63,046 bases of DNA from Candidatus Bathyarchaeota archaeon B24 (GTDB lineage Archaea; Thermoproteota; CALKCG01; B24): positions 1 to 63,046 of the forward strand of contig LUCB01000008.1 in the NCBI GenBank assembly GCA_001593865.1, in the 5' to 3' direction. The notes beneath the pieces are model-generated. The model searched no databases and had not been told where the DNA came from. It saw nothing but the letters and a program-made list of their open reading frames with translations. Made by a program: the position numbers and the translations under genes. Shown one piece after another: positions 16,462-24,504 of the stretch (position 1 is its first letter; every line of letters begins with the position of its first letter).

Positions 16462-17097
16462 CTAGCCTAGGTCCACGTAGTCGTTCGCTACAAGTCCCGT
16501 GGGTATCTGACGTACGACGGCTAACGCGGCGCAAGTCCCGGTTTTGATCTCAACCTTAACTGTGTCGTACGACTCAAGCGTATGAATAGAGGTGTCTAGT
16601 CTAATAACTATGAACGCTTTCTCGTTAAGTTCTAAAATCGTATCGTTATCGTCGTTGAATATAACAGCCATAGCTCCTTCCGCACCAGTAATGACGCTTG
16701 TGAGGTCTGTTTCAGTCGACTCGTCGAAAGTTAGGTCTACTCCTTGGTAAATGTCTGGTAAAGTAAAGCCGTCACTGTACACGGATACCATCGTGGCGTT
16801 TCCGTCCAGATCAACCTGAGACTTACCTACGGATAATCTCACGGGGATTATCAAATATTCGATGTATGACCCTGTGGAATCGACTTTGCCTACTACTGAG
16901 CCGTCGAGCTCTAACGAGCTTGAAGCTGAGTCCACACCTCGTCCGATCGTCTCCTTGGATTTCTGAGCGGCGTAGAAACCCATGTTTATGATTACGTACG
17001 CGACCGCCGACGCGACGACTACGAACGCTATCATCACAATAGCCGTCTCGACGCCTATGGTCCCCCTACGACTTCTGAAGCCTCTGCACCTCTTCAT
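16462..17097 (-). CDS. arlB: Archaellin (second copy)
   Basis: 211 residues with a class III signal: a basic leader ending RRGTIG, cleaved after Gly before VETAIVMIAFVVVASAVAY, the hydrophobic helix that forms the filament core. The beta-rich remainder is the exposed domain with Asn-glycosylation sequons (GNAT, NDT). ATG 17097 is preceded by the Shine-Dalgarno AAGGAGGA (17103-17112). It lies 19 nt after the first archaellin gene. The two archaellins share the N-terminal third but differ in the surface domain. Confidence 0.9.
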   Translation of the reverse strand: MKRCRGFRSRRGTIGVETAIVMIAFVVVASAVAYVIINMGFYAAQKSKETIGRGVDSASSSLELDGSVVGKVDSTGSYIEYLIIPVRLSVGKSQVDLDGNATMVSVYSDGFTLPDIYQGVDLTFDESTETDLTSVITGAEGAMAVIFNDDNDTILELNEKAFIVIRLDTSIHTLESYDTVKVEIKTGTCAALAVVRQIPTGLVANDYVDLG

Positions 17098-17116
17098 GTA
17101 TCGTCCTCCTTAAATG

Positions 17117-17818
17117 CTACTCGACCGTGACAAAGGCATCGGCTGGTATAGCCTCAGGAACGGTAAACTCTATAGTCAGAGGAGCGCTTTTCTCGGGCCT
17201 AATCTCGATGAGAATATTATCCCTAGGCTCAGCCCTATGTCCTGTACCGAGCACGATAATCAAGTAGCCCTTCTCAAAGAAGTCCAGCGAATCATCTCCG
17301 TTGTCGTTTTCTACTATGAGCACGGCTCCCGTCTTGTTTTCGCTACCAGTAACCCCTAGGCTATTCCACCAACTCTCCAAGTGTCCAGGCGGAGAGCTGG
17401 AAGTCACGTTAGCGATTATTTCTTCGAACGTCTTGACCGTTGGGTCGACTGTGTGATTTATGCCAGCGTAAATGTTCGCTAGAGCGACCTTCGTACCTAT
17501 CTTTATGCTCACGACAGTCTCGTTGGTCCACATCGGGACGTATTTGACACCTAGCGTCTTCAGCGGTATTATTATCGCCGAAACGTTATTCGGATATGTT
17601 TCGTCTGACTTGAGCAGTAGGCTTCCGTCTAGGGTTAGTGGGCAACTCGCCTCCTTCAAGCCCTGCTGTATAGCTTCCTTACTCCGTTGAGTCGATGTCA
17701 ACCCCATGTTCACAATCATGAAGGCGAAAGCTGACGCCACTATGACGAACGCTATCATCACGATAGCCGCTTCGATACCTACGATACCTTTTCTACCTGA
17801 TCTACGCATTTTTCCCAC
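17117..17818 (-). CDS. arlB: Archaellin (first, promoter-proximal copy)
   Basis: 233 residues. The basic leader GRKGIVG is cleaved by the prepilin peptidase before IEAAIVMIAFVIVASAFAF, the filament-core helix; the exposed beta domain carries several sequons (NVS, NET, NVT, NHT). Being first in the operon it is probably the major filament subunit. GTG 17818 lies ~27 nt after a TATA box at about 17840-17848, consistent with a leaderless mRNA; ATG 17809 is an alternative. A long symmetric dyad sits just upstream. Confidence 0.9.
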   Translation of the reverse strand: MGKMRRSGRKGIVGIEAAIVMIAFVIVASAFAFMIVNMGLTSTQRSKEAIQQGLKEASCPLTLDGSLLLKSDETYPNNVSAIIIPLKTLGVKYVPMWTNETVVSIKIGTKVALANIYAGINHTVDPTVKTFEEIIANVTSSSPPGHLESWWNSLGVTGSENKTGAVLIVENDNGDDSLDFFEKGYLIIVLGTGHRAEPRDNILIEIRPEKSAPLTIEFTVPEAIPADAFVTVE

Positions 17819-17836
17819 TATTTCTATCTTTAACCC

Positions 17837-17850
17837 TTATTTTTAAAGAA
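17837..17850 (-). promoter_or_regulatory. TATA region of the archaellum operon
   Basis: Read on the minus strand, ctttaaaaataagg lies centred about 27 nt before the GTG at 17818. This is the standard archaeal TATA-to-start distance. Confidence 0.55.
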
Positions 17851-17863
17851 GTTTATGAAACAC

Positions 17864-17900
17864 AGGTATAGGCGATTGTTCAGAACAAACGTATATACCT
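17864..17900. promoter_or_regulatory. 37-bp symmetric operator-like dyad upstream of the archaellum operon
   Basis: The central palindrome TTGTTC-A-GAACAA (17876-17888) is centred on 17882. The outer arms AGGTATA (17864-17870) and TATACCT (17894-17900) are centred on exactly the same base. By my count 15 of 18 base pairs are symmetric. The dyad lies ~15 nt upstream of the archaellum TATA box and 16 nt past the stop of the winged-helix gene, so it is well placed as an operator. Confidence 0.6.
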
Positions 17901-17916
17901 ATCGTCTACCTTATCA

Positions 17917-18210
17917 TCACAGCAGATAGCCGTATTCCTCGAGGATTTTACGTAACGTCTTGAAGAAGGAATAACCTTTCTCTGTGAGCCTCAACCCATG
18001 CTCGTTCCAGACTATCATCTCTAGGTAAGAAAGCTCCTTCAGTCTCTCCCTTAGCCTCGCAGGGTTAAGGTTGGCCATATACATCACGCGGGTGAACTTA
18101 GCCCAGCCAGTCCACTTGGAGAGCTCGTGAATAGAAGAAAGTATGTCTAGGTATATACTAAGCCTATCTCTTCTCCGGAGAAAACTGAGGTCTCTTCGGA
18201 CACGCACCAT
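17917..18210 (-). CDS. Winged-helix transcriptional regulator, candidate archaellum regulator
   Basis: A 97-residue one-domain archaeal winged helix. Helix 2-turn-helix 3 is around residues 30-60 (TGWAKFTRVMYMANLNPARL), the wing around 66-80 (LEMIVWNEHGLRLTEKGY), and a C-terminal helix likely mediates dimerisation. No ligand domain or membrane segment is seen, unlike the ArnR regulators of Sulfolobus. It lies directly upstream of the archaellum operon on the same strand, with a dyad between them. That makes regulation of archaellum expression the simplest guess, but this is inference from position only. Confidence 0.8.
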   Translation of the reverse strand: MVRVRRDLSFLRRRDRLSIYLDILSSIHELSKWTGWAKFTRVMYMANLNPARLRERLKELSYLEMIVWNEHGLRLTEKGYSFFKTLRKILEEYGYLL

Positions 18211-18222
18211 CGCTCACTAATC

Positions 18223-18315
18223 AAGATACGAATAAGCCTTAATTTTATAGTCTTTGTTACGAATAAACCTTCACAAGCTTCACTAACCTTTATAAATTCT
18301 ACGTAAGATACGAAT
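18223..18315. repeat. TACGAAT direct repeats upstream of the winged-helix gene
   Basis: AAGATACGAAT occurs at 18223-18233 and 18305-18315, and the related TTACGAATAA at 18257-18266. All three lie on the same strand in the 246-nt gap between two divergent genes. They could be operator half-sites for the winged-helix gene. Nothing else is recognisable in this gap apart from AT-rich promoter sequence (18241-18250 for the minus strand, 18407-18420 for the plus strand). Confidence 0.35.
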
Positions 18316-18456
18316 GCGTTCACCAAGAATAAGAATTAAAAGCTCAAGAGAAGTATCGGGATTTTTCCATGAAATTTATCCATAAATCTCGGTGTTTTAT
18401 GGAAGTGAATACTTTTACTTATCTCTCCCTTTTAGTGGTGTGCGTTAATGTAAAAT

Positions 18457-18669
18457 ATGGGTTTGTTCCCAGCTTATCCTTGGGGTCGCGTGGGGTTGGC
18501 TCTCAGGAGCTATGAGAGGGGGTTTGAGGATGCTTTGGAGCTATGCCTCGTGAAGCTTAGGGAGTCTAATAGCCTAGAGGAGGCTGAGGATAAGATCCGG
18601 AGGCTTCTGGGGCTTGTTAAGGAGCGTAAGGTAGATGTCTTAGAGAGGATGATCAGAGAGTATATCTAG
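18457..18669 (+). CDS. Small conserved-looking helical protein of unknown function
   Basis: 70 residues, not recognised. The composition is coding-like, with charged amphipathic helices (YERGFEDALELCLVKLRESN and EEAEDKIRRLLGLVKERK). An in-frame stop at 18451-18453 fixes ATG 18457 as the first possible start, and an AT-rich promoter-like stretch lies about 40 nt upstream. It is convergent with the AOR operon. No membrane segment or metal motif is present. Confidence 0.55.
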   Translation: MGLFPAYPWGRVGLALRSYERGFEDALELCLVKLRESNSLEEAEDKIRRLLGLVKERKVDVLERMIREYI

Positions 18670-18712
18670 CCCTAGATGCCTACTGTCAACTGCGTCATTA
18701 AACGGCAGCGTT

Positions 18713-20662
18713 CTAGGGGGTTTGTACGCATTCTTCTAGCCCGAGCTGTTCGAGCTTCTCTTTTGTAGGGACACCTGTTCGGAGGTCCCATCCCCTCGAC
18801 CTATAGTATTCGTCGAGAAGCCTTCGAAACGTCTCCAACCCTATGCGTGTTCCGTCTGTTTTACATGGAAGCTGGAAGTGCCGGGCCACGGCTTCGTCTA
18901 TATCCCGCCGTCTCCCGAACTTCTCGACCAGTATCATACGTTCGAGGTTGAAGATCCTCTCAGCCGTCTCCTCGAGATGTTCTGTGGTGGACTCCAGACC
19001 CGTACACGTCGAAAGGAGCTTGGCCTCTATGTCTAAGTCGCCGTATACGTCCTCCGCCTCCAGCCACTCAGTCTTAGACTTGAAAGGCTTGAGCAGGCGG
19101 GGGAAAGTGAAGTCGCAGAGCGGCAGACAGTCGAGCATCACATGACGGTGCTGACACCATATCGTCAACCCTATCTTATCCTCAAGGGACGGCTCGAACA
19201 CTTTTTCTGAGCCCCACAGCCTAGCCGCGACCGGGCGGAGCTTACGTAGGAAAAGGTCCCTGTCGTCGAGATACAGCTCTGCGAGCTGGAGGAAGGAGGC
19301 GTGGGTGCATATGGTCGGGTCACGGCTCTCGGTCGCGTACATGAGAGCCGACACGAGCCAGAAGGGTAGCGGCTCCGGGTCCCATATGCGACCCTCCCTG
19401 TGAGCCGGGAAGCCGTAGGCGAATTCTAAGACCTCGGCGAGCTCGATAAGCTCCTTAGGAAGCTCACCTCTCATCGAGTCTACGGCTCTGCGCAGGTCTT
19501 CCGCCAGTACATCGCCGACCCCCTTACGGTATGCTATAAGCCTAAGAAACTCCTGGAACCATTTAGCGTCCCTGGGTTTCAGCTTTAACCCCCTAAGCTC
19601 GTTCACACCGAGTTCTATACACCTGACAAGCCAAGGCTGGAAGACCAGTAAAACCCAGAGGTCGATCCCAAGGTCGTCGCACAGCATATGCAGCTCGACA
19701 CCTCCTTCACCAGGCTCCCAGCCGGTTATCGGTGGAACCCTAAACCCGCCGCCTTCGTAGCCGCCCTGCTTCTGACTAGAGGTCCATACGCCTCCGATGC
19801 AGAAGACCTGATGCGCCTTTATGACGCCCTCCCCGTCGAGTCTACGTGGAACGTCGAAGAACGTACGTCCGATCCTACAGTTCACGCTGCAGCTTTGGCT
19901 ACAGACAGGGCGTGACGACGGGATCGGGTGTCGATACTCGATCTTTAACATGGCGTCGACCGTTCCTGTACGCGCCATACGCATGGCGTACTTGCAGGCC
20001 TCCACAAACCTCTCCGGGTCTGCTATCTTAACACCTCCACAGCCTTTAACGGCGACCGCCTTAAGCCTTTTAGCCCCCATAACCGCTCCGAAGCCGCTGT
20101 GGCCTGAGGCGTTCTCAGGCGGATGCGATACAGCGGCGAAGCGGACCAGGTTCTCCCCTGCCGGTCCGATGCATGCCACCTGTACGCCGGGTCCATGAAT
20201 CTTACGGAGCCTCTCCACAGTCTGTCTAACGGTTAAACCCCAAAGCTCTTTAGCAGACAGTAGCTCAGCGTCACGGTCGTGTATCCATAGGTAGACAGGT
20301 TCTTCGCTACAGCCTACCACGACGAACCCGTCGAAGCCTGCATACTTCAGCTCGGAGCCTAGGAACCCGCCCATAGTAGAGTGGGTGTACCACGGTTTCG
20401 GGTAGACCCTCGGCGAGACGCTACAGAACACTATCCTACCGGAGGTCGGGGCTAGGGTTCCTGTCAACGGCCCGGTCATAGCGATCAAAGGGTTCCTCGG
20501 GTCGTAAGCGTCTACATCCGGCGGCAGGATCTCCCACGCTATCCTAGCGGCGATCCCCCTCCCGCCTAGATACTTAAGGGCGTACCTCATGGTGTCTAGC
20601 TCGTCGATCCTGCCGGTCGAGAGGTCTACGTAGAGGATGGATCCTACCCAGCCGTAGGGCAT
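18713..20662 (-). CDS. Tungsten-dependent aldehyde:ferredoxin oxidoreductase (AOR family)
   Basis: 649 residues. The N-terminal pterin-binding domain has the family signatures LGGRGIAARI, TGPLTGTLAPTSGR, STMGGFLGSELK and GPAGENLVRFA. Cysteines for the [4Fe-4S] cluster include CSQSCSVNC around residue 250. These cytoplasmic enzymes oxidise an aldehyde to the acid and pass electrons to ferredoxin using a bis-pterin tungsten cofactor. The gene is 2 nt from a polyferredoxin gene (20665-21138), its probable electron-transfer subunit. It differs from the second AOR of the window (49076-50908), which is coupled to an aldolase. The substrate is unknown; formaldehyde, glyceraldehyde-3-phosphate and general aldehyde subtypes cannot be separated by eye. 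Confidence 0.92.
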   Translation of the reverse strand: MPYGWVGSILYVDLSTGRIDELDTMRYALKYLGGRGIAARIAWEILPPDVDAYDPRNPLIAMTGPLTGTLAPTSGRIVFCSVSPRVYPKPWYTHSTMGGFLGSELKYAGFDGFVVVGCSEEPVYLWIHDRDAELLSAKELWGLTVRQTVERLRKIHGPGVQVACIGPAGENLVRFAAVSHPPENASGHSGFGAVMGAKRLKAVAVKGCGGVKIADPERFVEACKYAMRMARTGTVDAMLKIEYRHPIPSSRPVCSQSCSVNCRIGRTFFDVPRRLDGEGVIKAHQVFCIGGVWTSSQKQGGYEGGGFRVPPITGWEPGEGGVELHMLCDDLGIDLWVLLVFQPWLVRCIELGVNELRGLKLKPRDAKWFQEFLRLIAYRKGVGDVLAEDLRRAVDSMRGELPKELIELAEVLEFAYGFPAHREGRIWDPEPLPFWLVSALMYATESRDPTICTHASFLQLAELYLDDRDLFLRKLRPVAARLWGSEKVFEPSLEDKIGLTIWCQHRHVMLDCLPLCDFTFPRLLKPFKSKTEWLEAEDVYGDLDIEAKLLSTCTGLESTTEHLEETAERIFNLERMILVEKFGRRRDIDEAVARHFQLPCKTDGTRIGLETFRRLLDEYYRSRGWDLRTGVPTKEKLEQLGLEECVQTP

Positions 20663-20664
20663 GG

Positions 20665-21138
20665 TTATCGGCCTCCTTTCTCATGGAGAACTATGGCGTG
20701 GGTCGGGCATACCTCGACGCATGCCGGGCCGCCGCTACGTCGACGGCAGAGGTCGCATTTAACGTAGACGCCCTTGGAGGGGTGCATGAATATTACCGTT
20801 CCTTCCGAGGCGAGGGGGCAGGCTTCGGCGCAGAGGCCGCATCCTGTACAGAGATCCTCGTCTATATACTTGGCTCCGGTTCTCTCGTCTACCTTCACGG
20901 CCCCGGTGGGGCAGGCGAATAGACACTTGGGAACCGTACACTGCACGCATACCGATGGGGTAAAACGGTAGTTCTCCCTGTCCTTCTCCACTTTGATCCG
21001 GGAAACCGACGGTCTAGACTCGCCTTCGTGCAAAGTCGAGCATACGAGCTCGCATAACCCACAGCCTCTACAACGGTCAGGATAAACCGCTAACCTGACC
21101 ATAGGCTCAGGTACAGCCGCGGAAAGGTTCGAATTCAT
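20665..21138 (-). CDS. Polyferredoxin electron-transfer subunit of AOR
   Basis: 157 residues with four cysteine clusters in the order CRGCGLCELVC, CVQCTVPKCLFAC, CTGCGLCAEAC and CDLCRRRSGGPACVEVC. This is the four-cluster architecture of AOR-associated iron-sulphur subunits. It should carry electrons from the tungsten enzyme to soluble ferredoxin or another acceptor. It is the upstream gene of a two-gene operon with AOR. The same domain layout is fused to an aldolase at 47847-49079. Confidence 0.9.
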   Translation of the reverse strand: MNSNLSAAVPEPMVRLAVYPDRCRGCGLCELVCSTLHEGESRPSVSRIKVEKDRENYRFTPSVCVQCTVPKCLFACPTGAVKVDERTGAKYIDEDLCTGCGLCAEACPLASEGTVIFMHPSKGVYVKCDLCRRRSGGPACVEVCPTHAIVLHEKGGR

Positions 21139-21179
21139 GCAGAGAAAAGCTTAACGGCAAAACTATATAACAATCAGCA

Positions 21180-22631
21180 TCATCGTCTGCTGAGGACTCT
21201 GAACACCTTCAGGAGTTGTCTACCCTCCTCCGTCAGCTCATACATCCGTCTACCGTCTAGCCTACGGCTCTCCACGTAGCCTCTCTTTTCCAGGTCTCTG
21301 AGGTGCTGGTAGACGGCTTGAAGACTTATGGCGCCTCTGAGAGTCTTCCAAATGCCATACCCATGCCTACCACCCTTAGCGAGGATCCTAAGAATCCTAA
21401 CCTTCATACCGGTCTCCGGGGATAGCTCGACCGCACGCCGCCGGTAGCTTAGGAAATCCGATATGCTAGGGGCTTTCAAACCGCTTCCGGTTAAAATACA
21501 TACCACAGTCTCACCGGGTTCCAGGAAACCTGTCTCCAGAAGCCTGGGGAGAGCCGCCACGGTGGAGGAGCTCGACGGCTCGACGAACAGTCCCTCGAGC
21601 CTAGCAAGCTCCCTCTCAGCCCTGAACATCTCCTCATCCCTTATAGCGACAGCCGCGCCTTCGCTGTCCCTTAGGGCTTCGAGAACCTCGACGCCATAGA
21701 CCGGTTTTCTGACCAAGATAGCGGTGGCTTTGGTCTTCGGGCTAATAAGCTTCATGGGCTCAACACCCTTTTTGAAAGCCTCGACTATAGGCGCGCAGCC
21801 CTCCGCCTGGACAGCCACCATCCTAGGAACATCGGAGGCTAAACCGGCTCCCTGAAGCTCCTTGAACCCCTTCCAGACCGAGTATAAGCAGCTTCCGCTT
21901 CCTACGGGGACCACGACCACGTCGGGTATACGACCGAGCTGCTCCCAAACTTCATAGGCTATGGTCTTCTGCGCCTCCAGGCTCAGGGGGTTGAGCTCGG
22001 GAGTAGCCTGGTAAACGCCTGTTTCACCGTCTATCTCCGACGCCTTCTCTATCGCGTCGTCGAGGTAGAGCCCATGCTCATCGACCTCCGAGCCGTATAT
22101 CAGAAGCTGAATTATCTTACCCTCATCCACGTTCTTAGGCACGACGATTTTACAGGCTAAACCCACCTTAGCCGTATATGCGGCTAGGCTTGCTCCCATA
22201 TTCCCGTTCGAAGCGGCTATGACCTTTTTAAACCCAAGCCTATGAGCCCACGTAACCATCAGGGAAGCAGCCCTATCCCTGAAGGAGCCGGTCGGGTTCC
22301 GGGAGTCGTCTTTAAGGTATAGGTTTCCAAGTCCAAGCTTTTCACCTAAGTTTACGGCTCTCACAAACGGGCTGAGACCTTCGACCAAGGATACAGGAGC
22401 CCATTCTTCAGGAATCGGAAGGACGCTTCTGTAACGCCACATCGAGTTTAAACCATCCACAGGCTTAAAACAGGGTGTTTCGTCCTTAAAGACAAACTTT
22501 AGCCTTCCACCGCATTCGGAGCATCGGATCCACGGTCTTTCAGGCGGATAAGAGAGGCCGCACCGTTCGCATACGAGCCTCATAGGCATCTCAGATATGG
22601 CCAGTCTAACCCCTCCCAGCCCGCTCTTCAA
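21180..22631 (-). CDS. Threonine-synthase-like PLP fold lacking the Schiff-base Lys, fused to PadR winged helix
   Basis: 483 residues in three parts: an N-terminal zinc ribbon (CERCGLSY ... CSECGG, residues ~21-41), a threonine-synthase (fold-type-II) domain (~60-400), and a C-terminal PadR-like winged helix (~405-480: MKVRILRILAKGG, AVYQHLRDLEKRGYV). Threonine synthases bind PLP through the lysine of NPTGSFKDR. Here the motif is NPTGSFRDR, with Arg118 (codon AGG). The other cofactor and substrate loops look intact (ASNGNMGASLAAYTA, PVGSGSCLYS). Covalent PLP attachment and normal catalysis are therefore doubtful. With the DNA-binding domain, a role as an amino-acid- or PLP-sensing regulator is plausible. 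The start at 22631 overlaps gatE by 26 nt; ATG 22589 or 22583, just before the zinc ribbon, are likely alternatives. Confidence 0.85.
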   Translation of the reverse strand: MKSGLGGVRLAISEMPMRLVCERCGLSYPPERPWIRCSECGGRLKFVFKDETPCFKPVDGLNSMWRYRSVLPIPEEWAPVSLVEGLSPFVRAVNLGEKLGLGNLYLKDDSRNPTGSFRDRAASLMVTWAHRLGFKKVIAASNGNMGASLAAYTAKVGLACKIVVPKNVDEGKIIQLLIYGSEVDEHGLYLDDAIEKASEIDGETGVYQATPELNPLSLEAQKTIAYEVWEQLGRIPDVVVVPVGSGSCLYSVWKGFKELQGAGLASDVPRMVAVQAEGCAPIVEAFKKGVEPMKLISPKTKATAILVRKPVYGVEVLEALRDSEGAAVAIRDEEMFRAERELARLEGLFVEPSSSSTVAALPRLLETGFLEPGETVVCILTGSGLKAPSISDFLSYRRRAVELSPETGMKVRILRILAKGGRHGYGIWKTLRGAISLQAVYQHLRDLEKRGYVESRRLDGRRMYELTEEGRQLLKVFRVLSRR

Positions 22632-24504
22632 GCTTCCTCCGTAGCATGTTCATCAGAAGCCTAGGGTCGACTTTTCCCCTAAGTCTACTCATGAGGTAGC
22701 CCATCAGAGGCTTCAAGGCTTTAACACCCATCTTATCGACCAGTTCAGCCCTCTCGGCTAGGGCCTCCTCCACGACCTTCTCAAGCTCAGCCTGTGAGAG
22801 AAGCCGTATATCTAGGGCCTTCAGGCAATCCTCGACCGTCTTATCGGTGTTTAGGCTTAGCCACTTCACCACGTCAGGTATGTTCTCCCTGGTTATCAGC
22901 CCCCTGTCTAGGAGCTTAAACAGTTCGAGAAGCGTGGGGTCCGGTATCCTGTGAACCTCGACCCCCTCCCTTTCGAGGCTCTTAAACGTCTCGGTCAACG
23001 TAGCGGCTACGAACCTAGTCGGTACTTTAGTCTCAGCCGTGACCTTCTCGAAGACAGGCATATAATCCGAGTCCATAAGCTGCTCGGCGAGTTTCCTATT
23101 CAAGCCATAAACCTCTATAAGCCTGCGAACTGTCTCTTCAGGATGCTCAGGTAGACAAGCCTTAAGCCTAAGAAGCCTATCCTCCGTGATCCTTATCGGA
23201 GGTATATCCGTCTCAGGATACATCCTCGCAGCCCCAGGTCTTGGACGCATATACCTGGTCGTACCGTCGGGGTTCGGACCCCTAGTCTCGTCTGGAACAC
23301 CCTCTAAGGCCTCGACAGCCCTCTCCAAGACGGCGTTCAACGCGTCCACGGCCTTATCCCTAACATCCGCGACAAACACCACGGCATCAAGCTCATCCGC
23401 CCCCGTTAGACTTCTAACCTTAGCCACCTCCTCGGCCGTTATACCGTAGGCGGGAAGCTCGTCCGTGTGAAATATCCCGCCTACCCCACCCCAGAACCTC
23501 GCCCTAGCAGCGAACTCCCCTCCCAGCCTTAAACCGGGTTCAAGCTCACGGCATAGAAGACCGCCGAATCCCTTAAGCCTAACACCTAAGACCACGCCGC
23601 CCTTTTTGACCGCCCTCTTCAAAACCCTGCAACCCGTATTCTTAAACACATCCGTCAGGTCTATGAACCTCTCACCCTTCAGGTCTTCAGCCCTACACCC
23701 CCTACTCCTAAGTTCGTCCCTTATGGCAAGTAGCCGCTTTTGACGCATGACCTCGTACTCGACCACCTTGGATACGAGTTCGAGCTTCTGGACTCCTTTA
23801 ACCTCCACCAGCCCACCGCCTTCCACAGATATATTGACATCCTGCCTTATCGTCCCTAGGCCCCTCCTAACCCTCCTCGTGGCTCTCAATATACGCCCTA
23901 TCGCATAGGCGACCTTCAAGGCTTCTTCAGGGCTTTCTATGACAGGGGCGGTGGCGATCTCTATCAGCGGTATACCGAGCCTGTCGAGCCTGTAGTAGAC
24001 GGCTTTCCCCTGTTGCTTAACGAGCCTAGCCGCGTCCTCCTCTAGGCATATGGTTTGGATAGGGATCCTCTTACCCTCGACGTCGACGTAGCCGCCCGTA
24101 GCTATCAGGGCGGTCCTCTGGAAGCCCGCGGTGTTGGAGCCGTCTATCACGATCTTACGCATGACGTGTATCTCGTCCACAGGGTCGGAGTTCAGCATCA
24201 AAGCCACGGTTAACGCTATGTCCACGGCCTCCTCGTTCATCGGATGCGGGGGCTCTTCATCCATCTCCACGAGGCATGTAGACCTGTCGTCCAGCTCGTA
24301 CACGATGTATCGGCCCTTCTTAAACTCGAAGAGCGCCGCGGGGTCTACCTCGCCGAGCTCGCTCTGGGTCGGCCTAAGCCTACGGATGAAGCTGTGCTCA
24401 GGCTCCTCGGCGCCGAGCTCAGAGGGGCATTTGCAGAAGAGCTTAAACCTAGTAGCGAGCTGCTGATGAAGCTCTAGACCGACTCGAACCTTCAAGCCGA
24501 CCAC
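22606..24504 (-). CDS. gatE: Glu-tRNA(Gln) amidotransferase subunit E
   Basis: 632 residues of the archaeal GatDE enzyme, which converts Glu-tRNA(Gln) to Gln-tRNA(Gln). The order is: the GatB-like kinase/cradle domain (opens VGLELHQQLATRFKLFCKC; later GLGTIRQDVNISVEGG and VEVKGVQKLELV), an inserted GAD-type domain (~275-400), then the tRNA-binding helical and YqeY-like tail. It is downstream of gatD with a 13-nt overlap, the usual archaeal pairing. It indicates that the organism lacks direct Gln-tRNA charging. Confidence 0.96.
   Translation of the reverse strand: MVGLKVRVGLELHQQLATRFKLFCKCPSELGAEEPEHSFIRRLRPTQSELGEVDPAALFEFKKGRYIVYELDDRSTCLVEMDEEPPHPMNEEAVDIALTVALMLNSDPVDEIHVMRKIVIDGSNTAGFQRTALIATGGYVDVEGKRIPIQTICLEEDAARLVKQQGKAVYYRLDRLGIPLIEIATAPVIESPEEALKVAYAIGRILRATRRVRRGLGTIRQDVNISVEGGGLVEVKGVQKLELVSKVVEYEVMRQKRLLAIRDELRSRGCRAEDLKGERFIDLTDVFKNTGCRVLKRAVKKGGVVLGVRLKGFGGLLCRELEPGLRLGGEFAARARFWGGVGGIFHTDELPAYGITAEEVAKVRSLTGADELDAVVFVADVRDKAVDALNAVLERAVEALEGVPDETRGPNPDGTTRYMRPRPGAARMYPETDIPPIRITEDRLLRLKACLPEHPEETVRRLIEVYGLNRKLAEQLMDSDYMPVFEKVTAETKVPTRFVAATLTETFKSLEREGVEVHRIPDPTLLELFKLLDRGLITRENIPDVVKWLSLNTDKTVEDCLKALDIRLLSQAELEKVVEEALAERAELVDKMGVKALKPLMGYLMSRLRGKVDPRLLMNMLRRKLEERAGRG

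Noticed and set aside
15731-16534. Extended version of the ArlX/D/E-like gene starting at 16534
   Set aside because: The extra 41 codons lie mostly in the 3' part of the archaellin gene and read as noise; ATG 16411 has a proper ribosome-binding site.
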